This document shows positions 30,205 through 40,019 of a stretch of DNA of 43,883 nucleotides, in pieces. The DNA lies in the IMG/VR virus record IMGVR_UViG_3300030116_002904, positions 1 to 43,883 of that record. One strand, written 5' to 3'. The translations under genes were made by a program, and so were the position numbers. Numbering within the stretch: position 1 is the stretch's first letter; every line of letters begins with the position of its first letter. The notes beneath the pieces were generated by a model. The model was not told where the DNA came from, searched no databases, and worked only from the letters and a program-made list of their open reading frames with translations. This DNA is from a virus.

Positions 30205-30674
30205 GCTTTGACCCGTTAAGCGCTGCATTATCATTAGGTGAAGCAGCAATAAATAGAATCTGGCCAGATGAAACTAAACGCGCCGAAGAAATGCGAAAGC
30301 TGAAAGAGCTAGAGCAAAAAGGTGATTTAGCGCAATTAAACGCGCATGTTTCGCTAATGCTAAAGCAAGCTGAAATCAATTTAGCAGATGCAAATAGCAG
30401 TTCAAAGTTTCAGTCTTGGTGGCGACCCGCTGTCGGATGGGTAGGCGTTGTGTCGTTGTTTTGTATGTATGTACCAAAAGCTATTGTTATGACTTACATT
30501 TGGTCTTATCAGGCTTTCACAGTGCTTAACGCTTGGGATGGTACAGGTAATTTAATGTTGCCAAACTTCCCAAATTTAGGTGCTACAGATATGATTGCGT
30601 TAATAGGCTCACTGCTTGGCGTTGCTGCAATGCGTAGTCACGACAAAGTTAAAGGTGTAGCAAGTAAAAAATAA
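30201..30674 (+). CDS. Holin, 3TM family
   Basis: 157 residues. An amphipathic N-terminus (DPLSAALSLGEAAINRIWPD) and coiled segment, then WWRPAVGWVGVVSLFCMYV, a second span (IWSYQAFTVLNAW) and a third (MIALIGSLLGVAAMRS), ending KVKGVASKK: the layout of the GTA-type 3TM holins. Forms the lysis pore. ATG 30201 chosen over upstream starts because of the ATGA overlap. Confidence 0.85.
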   Translation: MSFDPLSAALSLGEAAINRIWPDETKRAEEMRKLKELEQKGDLAQLNAHVSLMLKQAEINLADANSSSKFQSWWRPAVGWVGVVSLFCMYVPKAIVMTYIWSYQAFTVLNAWDGTGNLMLPNFPNLGATDMIALIGSLLGVAAMRSHDKVKGVASKK

Positions 30675-30766
30675 CAACCAAGCTAACAAATACATTTACG
30701 CCAGTGTCTGCCGTATTTAATTGTATCTGCTAGTTTCCATGTTAATTTTATAACGTTAAGAAAGGT

Positions 30767-30793
30767 AAACAGCCCCAATTAAGGGGCTGTTTT
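30767..30793. terminator. Bidirectional terminator between holin and tail spike
   Basis: AACAGCCCC-AATTAA-GGGGCTGTT, 9-bp perfect stem with A/T tracts on both sides. Between 30675 and 30766 I see no gene. Confidence 0.85.
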
Positions 30794-30797
30794 ACAC

Positions 30798-33371
30798 TTA
30801 CGCCTCAAGCATATTTAACGCCAACCAGTCAACCCTGCCAGCGTGAGCGCTACCATTACTTAGACGAAGGTATTCCGTTGTTATCGGGTCTCCCACAAGG
30901 ACAGGTGTTATCGTATCCCTTACCACCCTATCACCAGAAACCCACGTGCCAGCGCTTGGCTTTGCTGCATCCGTGTGTATCTCAATATTATTATCAAATA
31001 TTTTAAATCTCTTAGAAAGCCCGTTGTTATTTAGTGATAACATTCCACCTACAACCATGGCCTTCCATGGGAATCCAGAAAGAGATTCACCATCATCGTA
31101 TAGCTTGCCTGAGTTAACGATGGGGATATCAACATAATTGCTGTACTGCCCAGAACTTGTACCGCGATACACCCGCAGCTTAACACCTGAAAAATCCTCA
31201 AACGCGCTTTTATCTAGGTACAGAACTGGTATATCATCCTGACTTACCACATCAATTGAAATCTCGCTATTAATTACGGTACGGCCTATTAATCTATCTG
31301 CATCAAGCAATACTTGGCACTGATAGTAATATGTCCCTGTAGCTTCTTTAAAGCTATCTTGATCTATATTTACGACCGATGAATTGGCCCCGAATCCGCC
31401 GTAATTCTTATTAAAAGATCCAAACGAGTGACTTAAATGGGCTTTTCCGCCTGAAACTTTAACTTTGCTAATACTGAGATGTTCAGAGTATTTATTGAAA
31501 GCATTATCTAAATTTCCATTCATATCAATAATTATGCCGAATGTAGACTTTGTAGCTATCTCGCCTGATATACTTGTGGTTCGATAGTTATTCTCTAATA
31601 TTGCCATAGAGCTAGCGTTTGCAAAGGTTATGTCTGCTCTCTCACTGTTACCCCATCCGCCGCGACGGTTTGGAACTCTAGTAAATTGGTTGTCTTTTAT
31701 TACAGAAACCCATTTATTTAGGAAAGCATCAGAGTTATTTACCAAAACACCGCTTTGCGCGTTATCTACTTCTGTAAAGAATACATTACCGCTTACAATA
31801 ACTTCGCTGTTTACTAACTCATAGTATCCGCCTTCCAAGTGACCAGCGCTAATAGTAACGCCAGAAGTGTTATTAAAGGTGCTAATACCATTTATCAAAC
31901 CTGTCACGTGTCCAGACCTGCATGTACCTAGATTCAGATTTTTTGTAATCCCTGATTGGTTATCTATATAACCAGATGCTATATCTTCAATTACGTAAGC
32001 GTCACCAAGACCGGGTATGTCAAGCAAATAATCTGTGGTGTTTTTCCTGTAGCTTGCGTGTATCTGCTTTATGCTAACAGCGTCAGTGTATAAGCCTACA
32101 GGCTTACCAATTAGCGTCCCAACACCTCTACAGCGAAGTTCCTCAAACTTGTGACTGCCTCCGAACTTAAAGCCGTTATAACCCACGTTAGACGTTGCCG
32201 CATCAATAGATAGATTACTGACACCACCGCTGCCTTTGTTTGGAAATTGCGTAACCCAGCTTTCAGGGTTATTTATATCTATATTTAAAAAGAATAAGTA
32301 ATTCTCAATGTAAATGCCAGTATCCAACGGGTATAGCACTGCCGACTTGTTGAAGTCAGGCTCTGCGGTAGTACCCCTATTAAACGTGGCGCTATCCCCT
32401 TTAAGGTAAACTCCAACAGGTATGAAAGTTGTTCTTTCTATTGTGTGCCTGCCGTTATTAATTTTAAGAGTGCCGCCGCCTACACTGTTAATTAACTCCC
32501 CGCCCCTTTCAAACCTATCAGCTACACTTTGCGATTGCTCGCCTGTACAACCTAGGTTGGTGGTTGAAATCTCTGCTGATGCTGGAAGCCTGAAGCCAAA
32601 AGACGTATTAGCCGTGCTAAGTATTTGGTCTATATCGTTTGGTGTTATAGTGATAGATGCTACAACCTCAAAATAAGCTTGGCGGTCTTTTAGGTAAACG
32701 CGATTACCTGAAAGCTTATCTATTTTAGTAAATGCAATAGCGTCAGCAACAGTATCAAACTCTCGTCCATCCAATTGATCTTGAACTGTACCGCCGTTAG
32801 CTACAAAAATATTATCTGCTGTGTTTGGCGCTACAGGCTGAACATCATCTAAATCCGGAGTTGCACCAGTAGTGTACGGTAATGACGTCTCAGGCTTTGG
32901 TTGATAAGCCGTACCGCTAAATACAAGATATTGATTGTATGCTGTAAAATCAATACCAGATTGCCAAGCACCATCAACACCAATAGCTGTTAATTTATAT
33001 TTACTGTCAAGCTCGGCAATTGTTGCATCAACATTAGCTGCTGCATTATCAACGGTTACTTTGCTTGCATTTATAGATGAAAGCGCTACCGTTACCGCGT
33101 TATCAACCGTAGTTACATCAGAGTTTATAAGTGATGTCGCAGAGTTTTTAAGGGTGTCAACCGTTGCCACATCTTCATTTATAGCCACTATAGCCGCATC
33201 GCCTTGAGTGTCAAGGTTGTCAATCAGCGTATTAAACTCGGTATTCCATCCATCAACTAAATATTGATAGCTAGGTTTTGGCCCGTTCCGCAAAGTTGGT
33301 ACAAGTGCGTTATCATTTACTAAACCGTCCAAGGACGTTGCATTAGCTTCCGCATCAGTTATTTTCGACAT
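30798..33371 (-). CDS. Tail spike / receptor-binding protein
   Basis: 857 residues. The N-terminus (about 1-130) has helical repeats (KITDAEANATSLDGLVNDNA, ALSSINASKVTVDNAA) ending in a head-binding-like domain (YLVFSGTAYQPKPETSLPYT). Residues 200-255 (FDTVADAIAFTKIDKLSGNR) start a pectate-lyase-like segment, then a long beta-helix rich in Gly/Asn/Ser. The C-terminus ends AHAGRVDWLALNMLEA. Typical of depolymerase spikes, though no catalytic pair is certain. Last gene of the tail operon. Confidence 0.8.
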   Translation of the reverse strand: MSKITDAEANATSLDGLVNDNALVPTLRNGPKPSYQYLVDGWNTEFNTLIDNLDTQGDAAIVAINEDVATVDTLKNSATSLINSDVTTVDNAVTVALSSINASKVTVDNAAANVDATIAELDSKYKLTAIGVDGAWQSGIDFTAYNQYLVFSGTAYQPKPETSLPYTTGATPDLDDVQPVAPNTADNIFVANGGTVQDQLDGREFDTVADAIAFTKIDKLSGNRVYLKDRQAYFEVVASITITPNDIDQILSTANTSFGFRLPASAEISTTNLGCTGEQSQSVADRFERGGELINSVGGGTLKINNGRHTIERTTFIPVGVYLKGDSATFNRGTTAEPDFNKSAVLYPLDTGIYIENYLFFLNIDINNPESWVTQFPNKGSGGVSNLSIDAATSNVGYNGFKFGGSHKFEELRCRGVGTLIGKPVGLYTDAVSIKQIHASYRKNTTDYLLDIPGLGDAYVIEDIASGYIDNQSGITKNLNLGTCRSGHVTGLINGISTFNNTSGVTISAGHLEGGYYELVNSEVIVSGNVFFTEVDNAQSGVLVNNSDAFLNKWVSVIKDNQFTRVPNRRGGWGNSERADITFANASSMAILENNYRTTSISGEIATKSTFGIIIDMNGNLDNAFNKYSEHLSISKVKVSGGKAHLSHSFGSFNKNYGGFGANSSVVNIDQDSFKEATGTYYYQCQVLLDADRLIGRTVINSEISIDVVSQDDIPVLYLDKSAFEDFSGVKLRVYRGTSSGQYSNYVDIPIVNSGKLYDDGESLSGFPWKAMVVGGMLSLNNNGLSKRFKIFDNNIEIHTDAAKPSAGTWVSGDRVVRDTITPVLVGDPITTEYLRLSNGSAHAGRVDWLALNMLEA

Positions 33372-33401
33372 GTTTTAAATCTCTTATCAATAAGTTGGTT
33401 T

Positions 33402-33407
33402 ATTATA
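33402..33407 (-). promoter_or_regulatory. Possible -10 (TATAAT) before the tail spike gene
   Basis: Minus-strand TATAAT at 33407-33402 between the stop of the tip protein and the spike ATG, followed by CTTAT-TG-ATAAG. No -35 or TG extension, so weak. Confidence 0.3.
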
Positions 33408-33415
33408 GCGTAAAT

Positions 33416-35881
33416 CTAATCAGCTTCATAAATGCGCTCGTCATAACCTATCATGCTTATTTGCACATCATATCCCGCTGTTTCGCGCTCCATAACACGC
33501 CAGCGTCTATTTATAGTACCGTTAACCTCTGTTATGTAGTAGCGGCTACCTATTGCGCCACCTTCAAAGCCTTCAAGATAAACTTGAGATAAATCACCAC
33601 ATGTAAAGCTGTTAGCAGTCGATGCAGTTACCGTTTGTGGCCCTATAACTTCACCTAGCGCGTTAGTGTAATAAACTTGGTAAGTTGTACCACCTTGCAA
33701 GTTAAGTTCTTCACGTACCGTAGCAGTGCCGCCGATAACTGATAGTATTTCACCACCCCATGCATCGCCACCTTCGTATACCTCGTTATACATAACAACT
33801 GCGCCACGCTCTAGGAATCTATGCGCATCGATAAACGTATCTGATAAAGTCCAGCGTTGATATAGCATTTTGCGTATTTCTAGCTCAGCGCGATTTGTTG
33901 CGTTAACTAGATTTTGACAGCCACTTAAAACAACTTGCTTGGCGTTTGCACCAGCTACGTTTTGAATTGTGCCGGTGCCGTCAATAGAGCGGTAAATGTA
34001 AGCCTTCTTATTAATCTCTCGGTCAATGTATTCAATCTGCACGCTATCGTATTCGCCACTGACAAAGCTGCTTCGTGATATTGAATAACTACGGTCTGAC
34101 TCTGCTGCTAGGTCTGCGCGACTTAATAATGCTGAATTAAACGCTACTGCTTCATCACGCCAAAATCTAATCTGTTGACCATCCCAGTATTTATACACGC
34201 GAGCAACATTTAAAATAATATCCATAACCGTACCGACACCATTGCTTGTGTCGTCAAATGTATAGTCAAACATTTTTAAATCTTCTGGCAATGAATCCGC
34301 TATCGTATAAAGCTCATCAAGGTTAAGAATACTAACGTCTTGCCCGTAGAAGTCACGCCATACAAATAAAGCAGCATCGGCAAAGTTGCGACTAGGTGCA
34401 TCAGCAAGTATGGTTTGCGTTGCCTTGTCATAACTTGGCATCATAACCTGACCGTTAATTAGGTTTATTTTATTATCAACACCTGACCCTGTTGGGATTT
34501 GCGTTGTTGGCATCTTAACGGATAGCATCGTGCCGCCATCTGGAAAGTTATAATTGCCTAGCTCTTGAATGCAATAAACAGCTTCTAGCGTTGGTATATC
34601 TGGCTTTTCAGTATCTTGCGATGCTTCGTTTGTGCGCTTAACCTCAAATTCATACCAAGTTCGCCCCGCAGTAGGTGTGACGGTAAACGTCTCGTAAACC
34701 GCATCAACTGTATCATCATCATAAATCACGCTAAATACTTGCGATACACCTGTGCGCGTACCACCTTTTGAATCTAGCTCGTAAGTTGTAACGCTGATAG
34801 GAACTGACTTTTTAAGACCTCGGTCAAACTTAATATTAAAGAATAGCTTTTCACATTCGATAGGGCATGAAAACGGGCCAATAGTATTATCAAGCTTCAT
34901 GGTAAATATAAACGGGTCATCGTAAGTTGTTTCGCTTTTCAGGCCGTTAAAATTAACTATGTTTACCGTGTACTCTGTACCGCTTAGCGTCATGCTGCTA
35001 ATTCTGCCGGTGCCGCTTGTCGTTGTAGGCTCAGGACCACCGCCTGGTTCAATTGTTATGAAAACACCATATTGCAACTCGACATTCTCATTACCAGAGT
35101 CAAAACTGGCCTTTAGACCGTCGCTTTGCGCATCTTGCGCAAGCTTAACTGTAAAAGTTGTACCGCCGTAAGTTGATGCGCTTGGCCCTTCACTGCATGA
35201 GAATGTAGCTCCATCTTGCCCTTCGTTTGTACCTTTTATTATTTGCCCGTCAACCTCGTCAACTTTTTGACCAATGCGATAATCGGGAATAGTTGTTACG
35301 CCGCTTGATGGATAATACAAAGCCGTTGCCGCTGTACCAAACTTTGCTATGTTGGTGTTGCCTGCTTGTATTGTTGGGCTATCTAAAACGCCAGTACACA
35401 CTTCAAAGTATTGCTCTGACTGCTTAACGTTGCTCTGGTAATACTCTATAGCTTGACCTATTAAGTCGGGGAATATAACAGGGCTACCAACAACTAAAGG
35501 GCGTTGAGAATAAGCTCTAGCCGTATTGGTTTGCGATGAATAGTTATTGTTAGGGCTTGTTTCTTCGCTGGTTGAAAAGTCGGGTATGTCAATTAAGAAA
35601 TCTAAAGCACCTTTTAATACGTCGCCTGCAACACCTATGAAGCCACTAAAAACACCTTTAACTTCATGTGTAACTGTAACGCTATCTTTATCGCCAATAA
35701 GCTCAAACATTAACGGACTATAAGGTGGTACTAATTTATCATTTAGATGTATTGTAACTTTGCTCGGGTCTATCTTTTCAAACTTAAGTTTTACCGCATC
35801 AATAACGCGCATCGAGTCTGTTATTGGGTAAACTTCCGGCGCTCTTAATTTTAATTGGTCTTGTACGATTAACTTAGCCAT
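33416..35881 (-). CDS. Tail tip host-specificity protein (lambda J-like)
   Basis: 821 residues. N-terminal RAPEVYPITDSMRVIDAVKL and a hydrophobic glycine-rich early segment (FSGFIGVAGDVLKGALDFLI) are typical of TipJ proteins, followed by long beta-rich domains and the conserved late region (FWRDEAVAFNSALLSRADLA, KAYIYRSIDGTG, LLYQRWTL-type). Assembles at the tail tip, linking tube to spike. Overlaps the NlpC/P60 gene by 8 nt. Confidence 0.85.
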   Translation of the reverse strand: MAKLIVQDQLKLRAPEVYPITDSMRVIDAVKLKFEKIDPSKVTIHLNDKLVPPYSPLMFELIGDKDSVTVTHEVKGVFSGFIGVAGDVLKGALDFLIDIPDFSTSEETSPNNNYSSQTNTARAYSQRPLVVGSPVIFPDLIGQAIEYYQSNVKQSEQYFEVCTGVLDSPTIQAGNTNIAKFGTAATALYYPSSGVTTIPDYRIGQKVDEVDGQIIKGTNEGQDGATFSCSEGPSASTYGGTTFTVKLAQDAQSDGLKASFDSGNENVELQYGVFITIEPGGGPEPTTTSGTGRISSMTLSGTEYTVNIVNFNGLKSETTYDDPFIFTMKLDNTIGPFSCPIECEKLFFNIKFDRGLKKSVPISVTTYELDSKGGTRTGVSQVFSVIYDDDTVDAVYETFTVTPTAGRTWYEFEVKRTNEASQDTEKPDIPTLEAVYCIQELGNYNFPDGGTMLSVKMPTTQIPTGSGVDNKINLINGQVMMPSYDKATQTILADAPSRNFADAALFVWRDFYGQDVSILNLDELYTIADSLPEDLKMFDYTFDDTSNGVGTVMDIILNVARVYKYWDGQQIRFWRDEAVAFNSALLSRADLAAESDRSYSISRSSFVSGEYDSVQIEYIDREINKKAYIYRSIDGTGTIQNVAGANAKQVVLSGCQNLVNATNRAELEIRKMLYQRWTLSDTFIDAHRFLERGAVVMYNEVYEGGDAWGGEILSVIGGTATVREELNLQGGTTYQVYYTNALGEVIGPQTVTASTANSFTCGDLSQVYLEGFEGGAIGSRYYITEVNGTINRRWRVMERETAGYDVQISMIGYDERIYEAD

Positions 35882-36284
35882 TAATTACCTCGTGAAAACT
35901 TACCGCTTTATATGCTTTTGATAGTGCGCTAATAGAGTGAATCTCTACCTTGCCGCCGTTTTCTTCATTACCGCGAGCGTGTAGCACTTGCTGATTACCA
36001 ACGCAAATACCTATATGCATTGGCTTCATAGATTGGTCGTAAAATGTAACCATTGCACCATTCGTCCACGTGCCTATTTGCCACCAGGTACGCTTAGTTT
36101 CTCTGCGCCAAATACCATCAAATGCAAAGCCTTCCTTGTAGCCTGTAGCCTGTGGTAGCTCCACACCTTCAACCATTTGCTTATAAAGCTTAACTAGCCC
36201 GTAACAATCAACCGCATCAACTGTATCAGCGCGATTAACCCATGGCTTACCAATCATTAAGTTAATGAACTCTGTTTGCGTCAT
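35874..36284 (-). CDS. NlpC/P60 tail-tip peptidase
   Basis: 136 residues. Catalytic triad visible: Cys27 in VDCYGLVKLY, His90 in MHIGICVG, and polar residue at His102 (QVLHARG). In lambda-like tails this is the gpK counterpart; cleaves cell-wall peptides or aids tip assembly. TAATG-type overlap with the DUF1833 gene. Confidence 0.9.
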   Translation of the reverse strand: MTQTEFINLMIGKPWVNRADTVDAVDCYGLVKLYKQMVEGVELPQATGYKEGFAFDGIWRRETKRTWWQIGTWTNGAMVTFYDQSMKPMHIGICVGNQQVLHARGNEENGGKVEIHSISALSKAYKAVSFHEVING

Positions 36285-36787
36285 TATAGCCCCTGTAAAC
36301 CCACGTAGATAGATGGGTCATATATTTTGTTAACCTTGGTTTGTTTCTCAAGGTTTTCTGTTGTTAGAGCTAGTTTAACCTGTCTTGCGCCTGCCGTGAA
36401 ATTAGACATATAAGCAGAGTAATCATAAAGCGCGTCTTGCTCACCTTCTAAGTAAGTTAAAAACCTAACAGTCACCGCTTCAAATGTTGGTGCATCATCA
36501 AGCTTTCGCATTTCGCTAACCACCTCAAAGCCTACACGGTCAAATGCAACTTCCCCCTTATCAACGTCATCGCTTGATAGTATTGATTGTTCAGGGATTG
36601 ACGCGACACAACCGGTAAACTCCTTAGTCGCACCATCAACGTATAAATCTAGGTTGTCAGATTGGTCTATAACAAATCTAAACTCGCCAATAGTTGGACT
36701 ACTAATAATAAACGCATTATAAACAATGCGCTCACTATCTTGTGTTACGTAAAACTGCTTTAACTCATCATTCATTGCTCTGGCCAC
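36284..36787 (-). CDS. DUF1833 tail protein
   Basis: 167 residues: MARAMNDELKQFYVTQDSER, FIISSPTIGEFRFVIDQ, PTFEAVTVRFLTYLEGEQDA and a late KQTKVNKIYDPSIYVGL. Conserved between a gpM-like protein and the NlpC/P60 protein in many siphoviruses. Probably a minor tail-tip component, similar in place to gpL. Confidence 0.8.
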   Translation of the reverse strand: MARAMNDELKQFYVTQDSERIVYNAFIISSPTIGEFRFVIDQSDNLDLYVDGATKEFTGCVASIPEQSILSSDDVDKGEVAFDRVGFEVVSEMRKLDDAPTFEAVTVRFLTYLEGEQDALYDYSAYMSNFTAGARQVKLALTTENLEKQTKVNKIYDPSIYVGLQGL

Positions 36788-37248
36788 CTTTCATTGACTG
36801 CAATATCAAGCGGGTCATAACCGTTGTTAGCTGCTAGCAAATCCCAATAATCGTCCTTCTCTTGCTCTGTGCTATCTTCCCAGCCTTGCAATAACTTATC
36901 AGCGTAAATGGTGCCTGAGTAAGTGTAATAGCCGTTTTCCTCTGTTGGGTTTATCGGTGCATCTTTCCACTTACAAGTATATTCATTAAATCCGCCCTCA
37001 GTTTTGAGTGTCATTTTAAATGATTGTCCATCATCCACACCTTCAAGCCATAACGCCATTAGCTGCGACTTTGCATAAGGCACTAAAAACGACACGTTAA
37101 AATAAACAGTAGAGCTATCACGCTTTTTACGTGTTAGCATCTTACCGTCAAAGTTTTCGCGTGTATCATACGTTTGCTGTACGCTGCGTTGCTTACCGAC
37201 TAAAGGCGCTGGCAATAAATCATGTGGGTAGTCTATAGGGATTGGCAT
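36772..37248 (-). CDS. Minor tail protein (gpM-like by position)
   Basis: 158 residues: MPIPIDYPHDLLPAPLVGKQ, FNVSFLVPYAKSQLMALWLE, YTYSGTIYADKLLQGWEDS. Lies between tape measure and DUF1833 with 16-nt overlap. By place and beta-rich composition it is a distal tail-type protein; family not named. Confidence 0.7.
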   Translation of the reverse strand: MPIPIDYPHDLLPAPLVGKQRSVQQTYDTRENFDGKMLTRKKRDSSTVYFNVSFLVPYAKSQLMALWLEGVDDGQSFKMTLKTEGGFNEYTCKWKDAPINPTEENGYYTYSGTIYADKLLQGWEDSTEQEKDDYWDLLAANNGYDPLDIAVNERWPEQ

Positions 37249-37251
37249 TTA

Positions 37252-39444
37252 TTACCTCTTAGCATCGTTTTTGTAGTTTCCGCCTGACTTCATTGCATTA
37301 TACATGTTGCCGCGCCCTTTTTGTAACTTGCTAGCTTCGTTGCCAATCTCGACTTTTGCAATGTTAGTTGCTTGGTCTTGCGTTACAAATACTTGGTATG
37401 GCGTATAGTTGTTTACTTGCACTGTCATGCCGCCACTATTACCACCCATTTTATTAGCTGGTATAACTTCGCCATTCTCACCTGGTATCATTGACAGGTT
37501 GCCTAAGTTATCTTTATAAAACTCAGGCTTACCCTTTTCACCAACGCGATACATTGAGCCAGCACTAACAGGGCCGCCAAACTCTCGACCGCCAGCCAAT
37601 GCTGTTGCACCAACCAAGCCGCCAATGATTAACCCGATAGTCGAAAGAGTGATGCCAGAAGCTGCCGCAGGAGCCGCACCAGCCGTCGCTATTGATGTAG
37701 CTGCCGCTGCCGGAGCCATGGCTGCTGTTATTGCCACACCCGATGCAACTGTTGCCGCTGTTGTTGTTGCTGTTGCTGCTGTTGCCGCCGCTGCTTGTGC
37801 GCCTATCCCACCAACTACCGCCGCAGTCTCCGCGCCTTTTTGCGCTATAAACCCAGCACTAACTAAAGCTGATGTTACTTGCTCTTGAATTAAAGCACCT
37901 ACAACCTGAGTTAATATTGTGTTTGCTAAGCTTCTGAATGCTTCCTCGCCATCTTGAGCGCCTAGAGCGATACTGCCAAGCGTACCGGCTATTTGCGTAT
38001 CAAGATTACCAAAAGCATTTTCCATAAATTCATTAGTGTTGCTTTGCAGTCCTTGTATAGCTTCCTGCTTCTCAGCTTCTATTTGCTTATAGCGCTCAGC
38101 ATACGTACCTACTATTTCAATCTTTTCAGCTTCAGCTTGCTCAAGTAGTGCTTTTTCAGCTTGGTAACGCGCTTGTATTTGCTCCAGTGGAGTCAATCCA
38201 ACACTTTGCACCTGAGTTGTTAGCGTCGCTTTGCGTTGCTCATCCTTTTTCGTGCTGTCGCTGCTTTCCTTGTCAAAGAATGAATCTAGCTCGTCGTTGA
38301 CGCTTTTAATTGACTCTTTGTAATCCTCGTTTGCTTTTTGGGCTAGCTTAACCGCTTCTGCTTCATCCTCAAGCGCCTTCTTTTTTCTAGTTAGCGTGAT
38401 TATTTGATCTATTTGGTCTGAGTTTAATCCATCAAGTAAAAGCGAGTATCTTAGCGCTGCCTCTTCCCCACTATTCAACTCTATTATTTGAGACCTTAAA
38501 GCGTCTTTTATTGACTTGAATTGGCTTTCAGCATCCTTTGTAGATGATGCCATGTCATCCATTGACACACTAAGCGCTTTATTATTTGCGATAGCTTGTC
38601 TAGTTGCGTCTGAAAAGGTGAAGAACTCAGCGGCATACTCTGCAAGTTCTTTAGTTGGAAACGCTCCGTTTTTACGCATGTTTAACAATGCTTTTTCGGC
38701 GGTATCTAGCGCTTTTAACTTTTTATCATCACTAGTGGCTGCGTTGAAGTCATTCATTGCACCAGTCAAGCTAAGTATGTCGTTTGTGCTAGATGTTAGA
38801 CCTGTTAGCCTTTTAGCTGCGTCTGTAGCATCCTCTTGAAAGTCTATAAGCTCCGCCCTTAATGCGGATGCTTCTTTCTTTGATGCCTTTAGCGCTTCGG
38901 CGTTTTCGGTCATCGCTAAAGCTATTTTTATTTTGGCTAAGCTTTCAGACGCAGTATTTAGGCGCTTAATTTCTTCTGTGTACTCTGCTACACCACTAGC
39001 ACCAACGGTCATTACAGCCTTGGTGTTTTCGATTGCCTTTTGTAGCTTTTCTATATTAGATACACTGCCAAAAATAGCAGGGGCTAAAGTACCAGCAAGC
39101 ACAGCGGCTAATGATACGAATACACCAATTAGCGGAGCGCCTAGCACAATACCTAAATCCGCTGATTGCTGAGCAAGGGCAACCATTGCAGATTGACCAC
39201 CTTGTAACTGACCTACAAACTGTTGAACCTGAATACCAGCTTGCCCTAAGTTGGCGTTCATAGCCCTTTTAACGCCAGCGGATGCTTTAGTGACTTGCGT
39301 ATTTAGGGTTTTAGTGGCATTGTCAACCTTCTTAAAGTTGTTAACCATACTGTCAGTGGTTTTACCTACGACAGTATCAGCTTTTAACGTGCTAGCCGTA
39401 TTAACTTCTACGTCATACCTAATCGAGCCTAAATTTTCAGCCAT
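37252..39444 (-). CDS. Tail tape measure protein
   Basis: 730 residues. The N-terminus carries NFKKVDNATKTLNTQVTKAS and VQQFVGQLQGGQSAMVALAQ, a tape-measure hallmark, then hydrophobic ADLGIVLGAPLIGVFVSLAA. The middle is long coiled coil. The C-terminal third has an Ala/Thr-rich hydrophobic block (about 535-610). Its length predicts a tail near 100-110 nm by the usual 1.5 angstrom per residue rule. Confidence 0.93.
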   Translation of the reverse strand: MAENLGSIRYDVEVNTASTLKADTVVGKTTDSMVNNFKKVDNATKTLNTQVTKASAGVKRAMNANLGQAGIQVQQFVGQLQGGQSAMVALAQQSADLGIVLGAPLIGVFVSLAAVLAGTLAPAIFGSVSNIEKLQKAIENTKAVMTVGASGVAEYTEEIKRLNTASESLAKIKIALAMTENAEALKASKKEASALRAELIDFQEDATDAAKRLTGLTSSTNDILSLTGAMNDFNAATSDDKKLKALDTAEKALLNMRKNGAFPTKELAEYAAEFFTFSDATRQAIANNKALSVSMDDMASSTKDAESQFKSIKDALRSQIIELNSGEEAALRYSLLLDGLNSDQIDQIITLTRKKKALEDEAEAVKLAQKANEDYKESIKSVNDELDSFFDKESSDSTKKDEQRKATLTTQVQSVGLTPLEQIQARYQAEKALLEQAEAEKIEIVGTYAERYKQIEAEKQEAIQGLQSNTNEFMENAFGNLDTQIAGTLGSIALGAQDGEEAFRSLANTILTQVVGALIQEQVTSALVSAGFIAQKGAETAAVVGGIGAQAAAATAATATTTAATVASGVAITAAMAPAAAATSIATAGAAPAAASGITLSTIGLIIGGLVGATALAGGREFGGPVSAGSMYRVGEKGKPEFYKDNLGNLSMIPGENGEVIPANKMGGNSGGMTVQVNNYTPYQVFVTQDQATNIAKVEIGNEASKLQKGRGNMYNAMKSGGNYKNDAKR

Positions 39445-39446
39445 TT

Positions 39447-40019
39447 TTAAATCATCCCATTCTGTTTCATGTACTCGACCATAGCTTTTTGCTCACTCGC
39501 CTTTGCTGCTTCGGCTGCTTGCTTCTTGTGTGCCTCGGGGTACTTAGTGCGCATACGCCTAACAAATTGTGTCATTGTCATTTTTGCCGCTTCATCGTAG
39601 CTTAAGTTAAAATGCTCAACAGCTAAGTCTATGTATTCGTATGCGTCAAATTCTGTTAGTGGCTCGCCTTCACCACCTTTAAAGTCAACCTTGCCAACGA
39701 TTCCATGAAGCACGCAGTGATTGGCTAGCACGATTAAATCGTTAATTTGCTCTGGTGAAACGTCTAGTTTATTTATGCCGTCTTCAGTCATTGATAAATC
39801 ACCAAACAATTCGCGTGGAAAATCTTTATCGCAACAAGACTGAAGGATAGAAAAAGCAGAGCTATAAACATCAAGAGGGTCATCGCTGTGCAAGCCGTTA
39901 ACCGTGTTTATTATTTCTTCTGGTGTACCTATGGCTGATATGTTTATAAAAGATGGCACGATGATGTATTTAACATCACCGTACTCTATACAGCCGTGAC
40001 CGTACTCTTTTAAAAGCAT
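39447..40019 (-). CDS. Tail assembly chaperone (single frame)
   Basis: 190 residues between tail tube and tape measure. N-terminal half acidic and helical (gpG-like), C-terminal half FDAYEYIDLAVEHFNLSYDE, MTMTQFVRRMRTKYPEAHKK (gpT-like). No slippage is needed because both parts are in one frame, unlike lambda G/GT. Start overlaps the tail-tube stop. Confidence 0.75.
   Translation of the reverse strand: MLLKEYGHGCIEYGDVKYIIVPSFINISAIGTPEEIINTVNGLHSDDPLDVYSSAFSILQSCCDKDFPRELFGDLSMTEDGINKLDVSPEQINDLIVLANHCVLHGIVGKVDFKGGEGEPLTEFDAYEYIDLAVEHFNLSYDEAAKMTMTQFVRRMRTKYPEAHKKQAAEAAKASEQKAMVEYMKQNGMI

Noticed and set aside
37745-37800. Triplet repeat (GTT/GCT) resembling a microsatellite
   Set aside because: It encodes the Ala/Thr-rich block of the tape measure protein; codon repetition explains it.
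37625-37888. Open frame on the plus strand, Ala/Val-rich
   Set aside because: It is the complement of the Ala-rich part of the tape measure gene; no ribosome site.
39440-39460. Programmed frameshift between chaperone and tape measure
   Set aside because: No convincing slippery heptamer with a suitable extension frame; both chaperone halves are in one frame.
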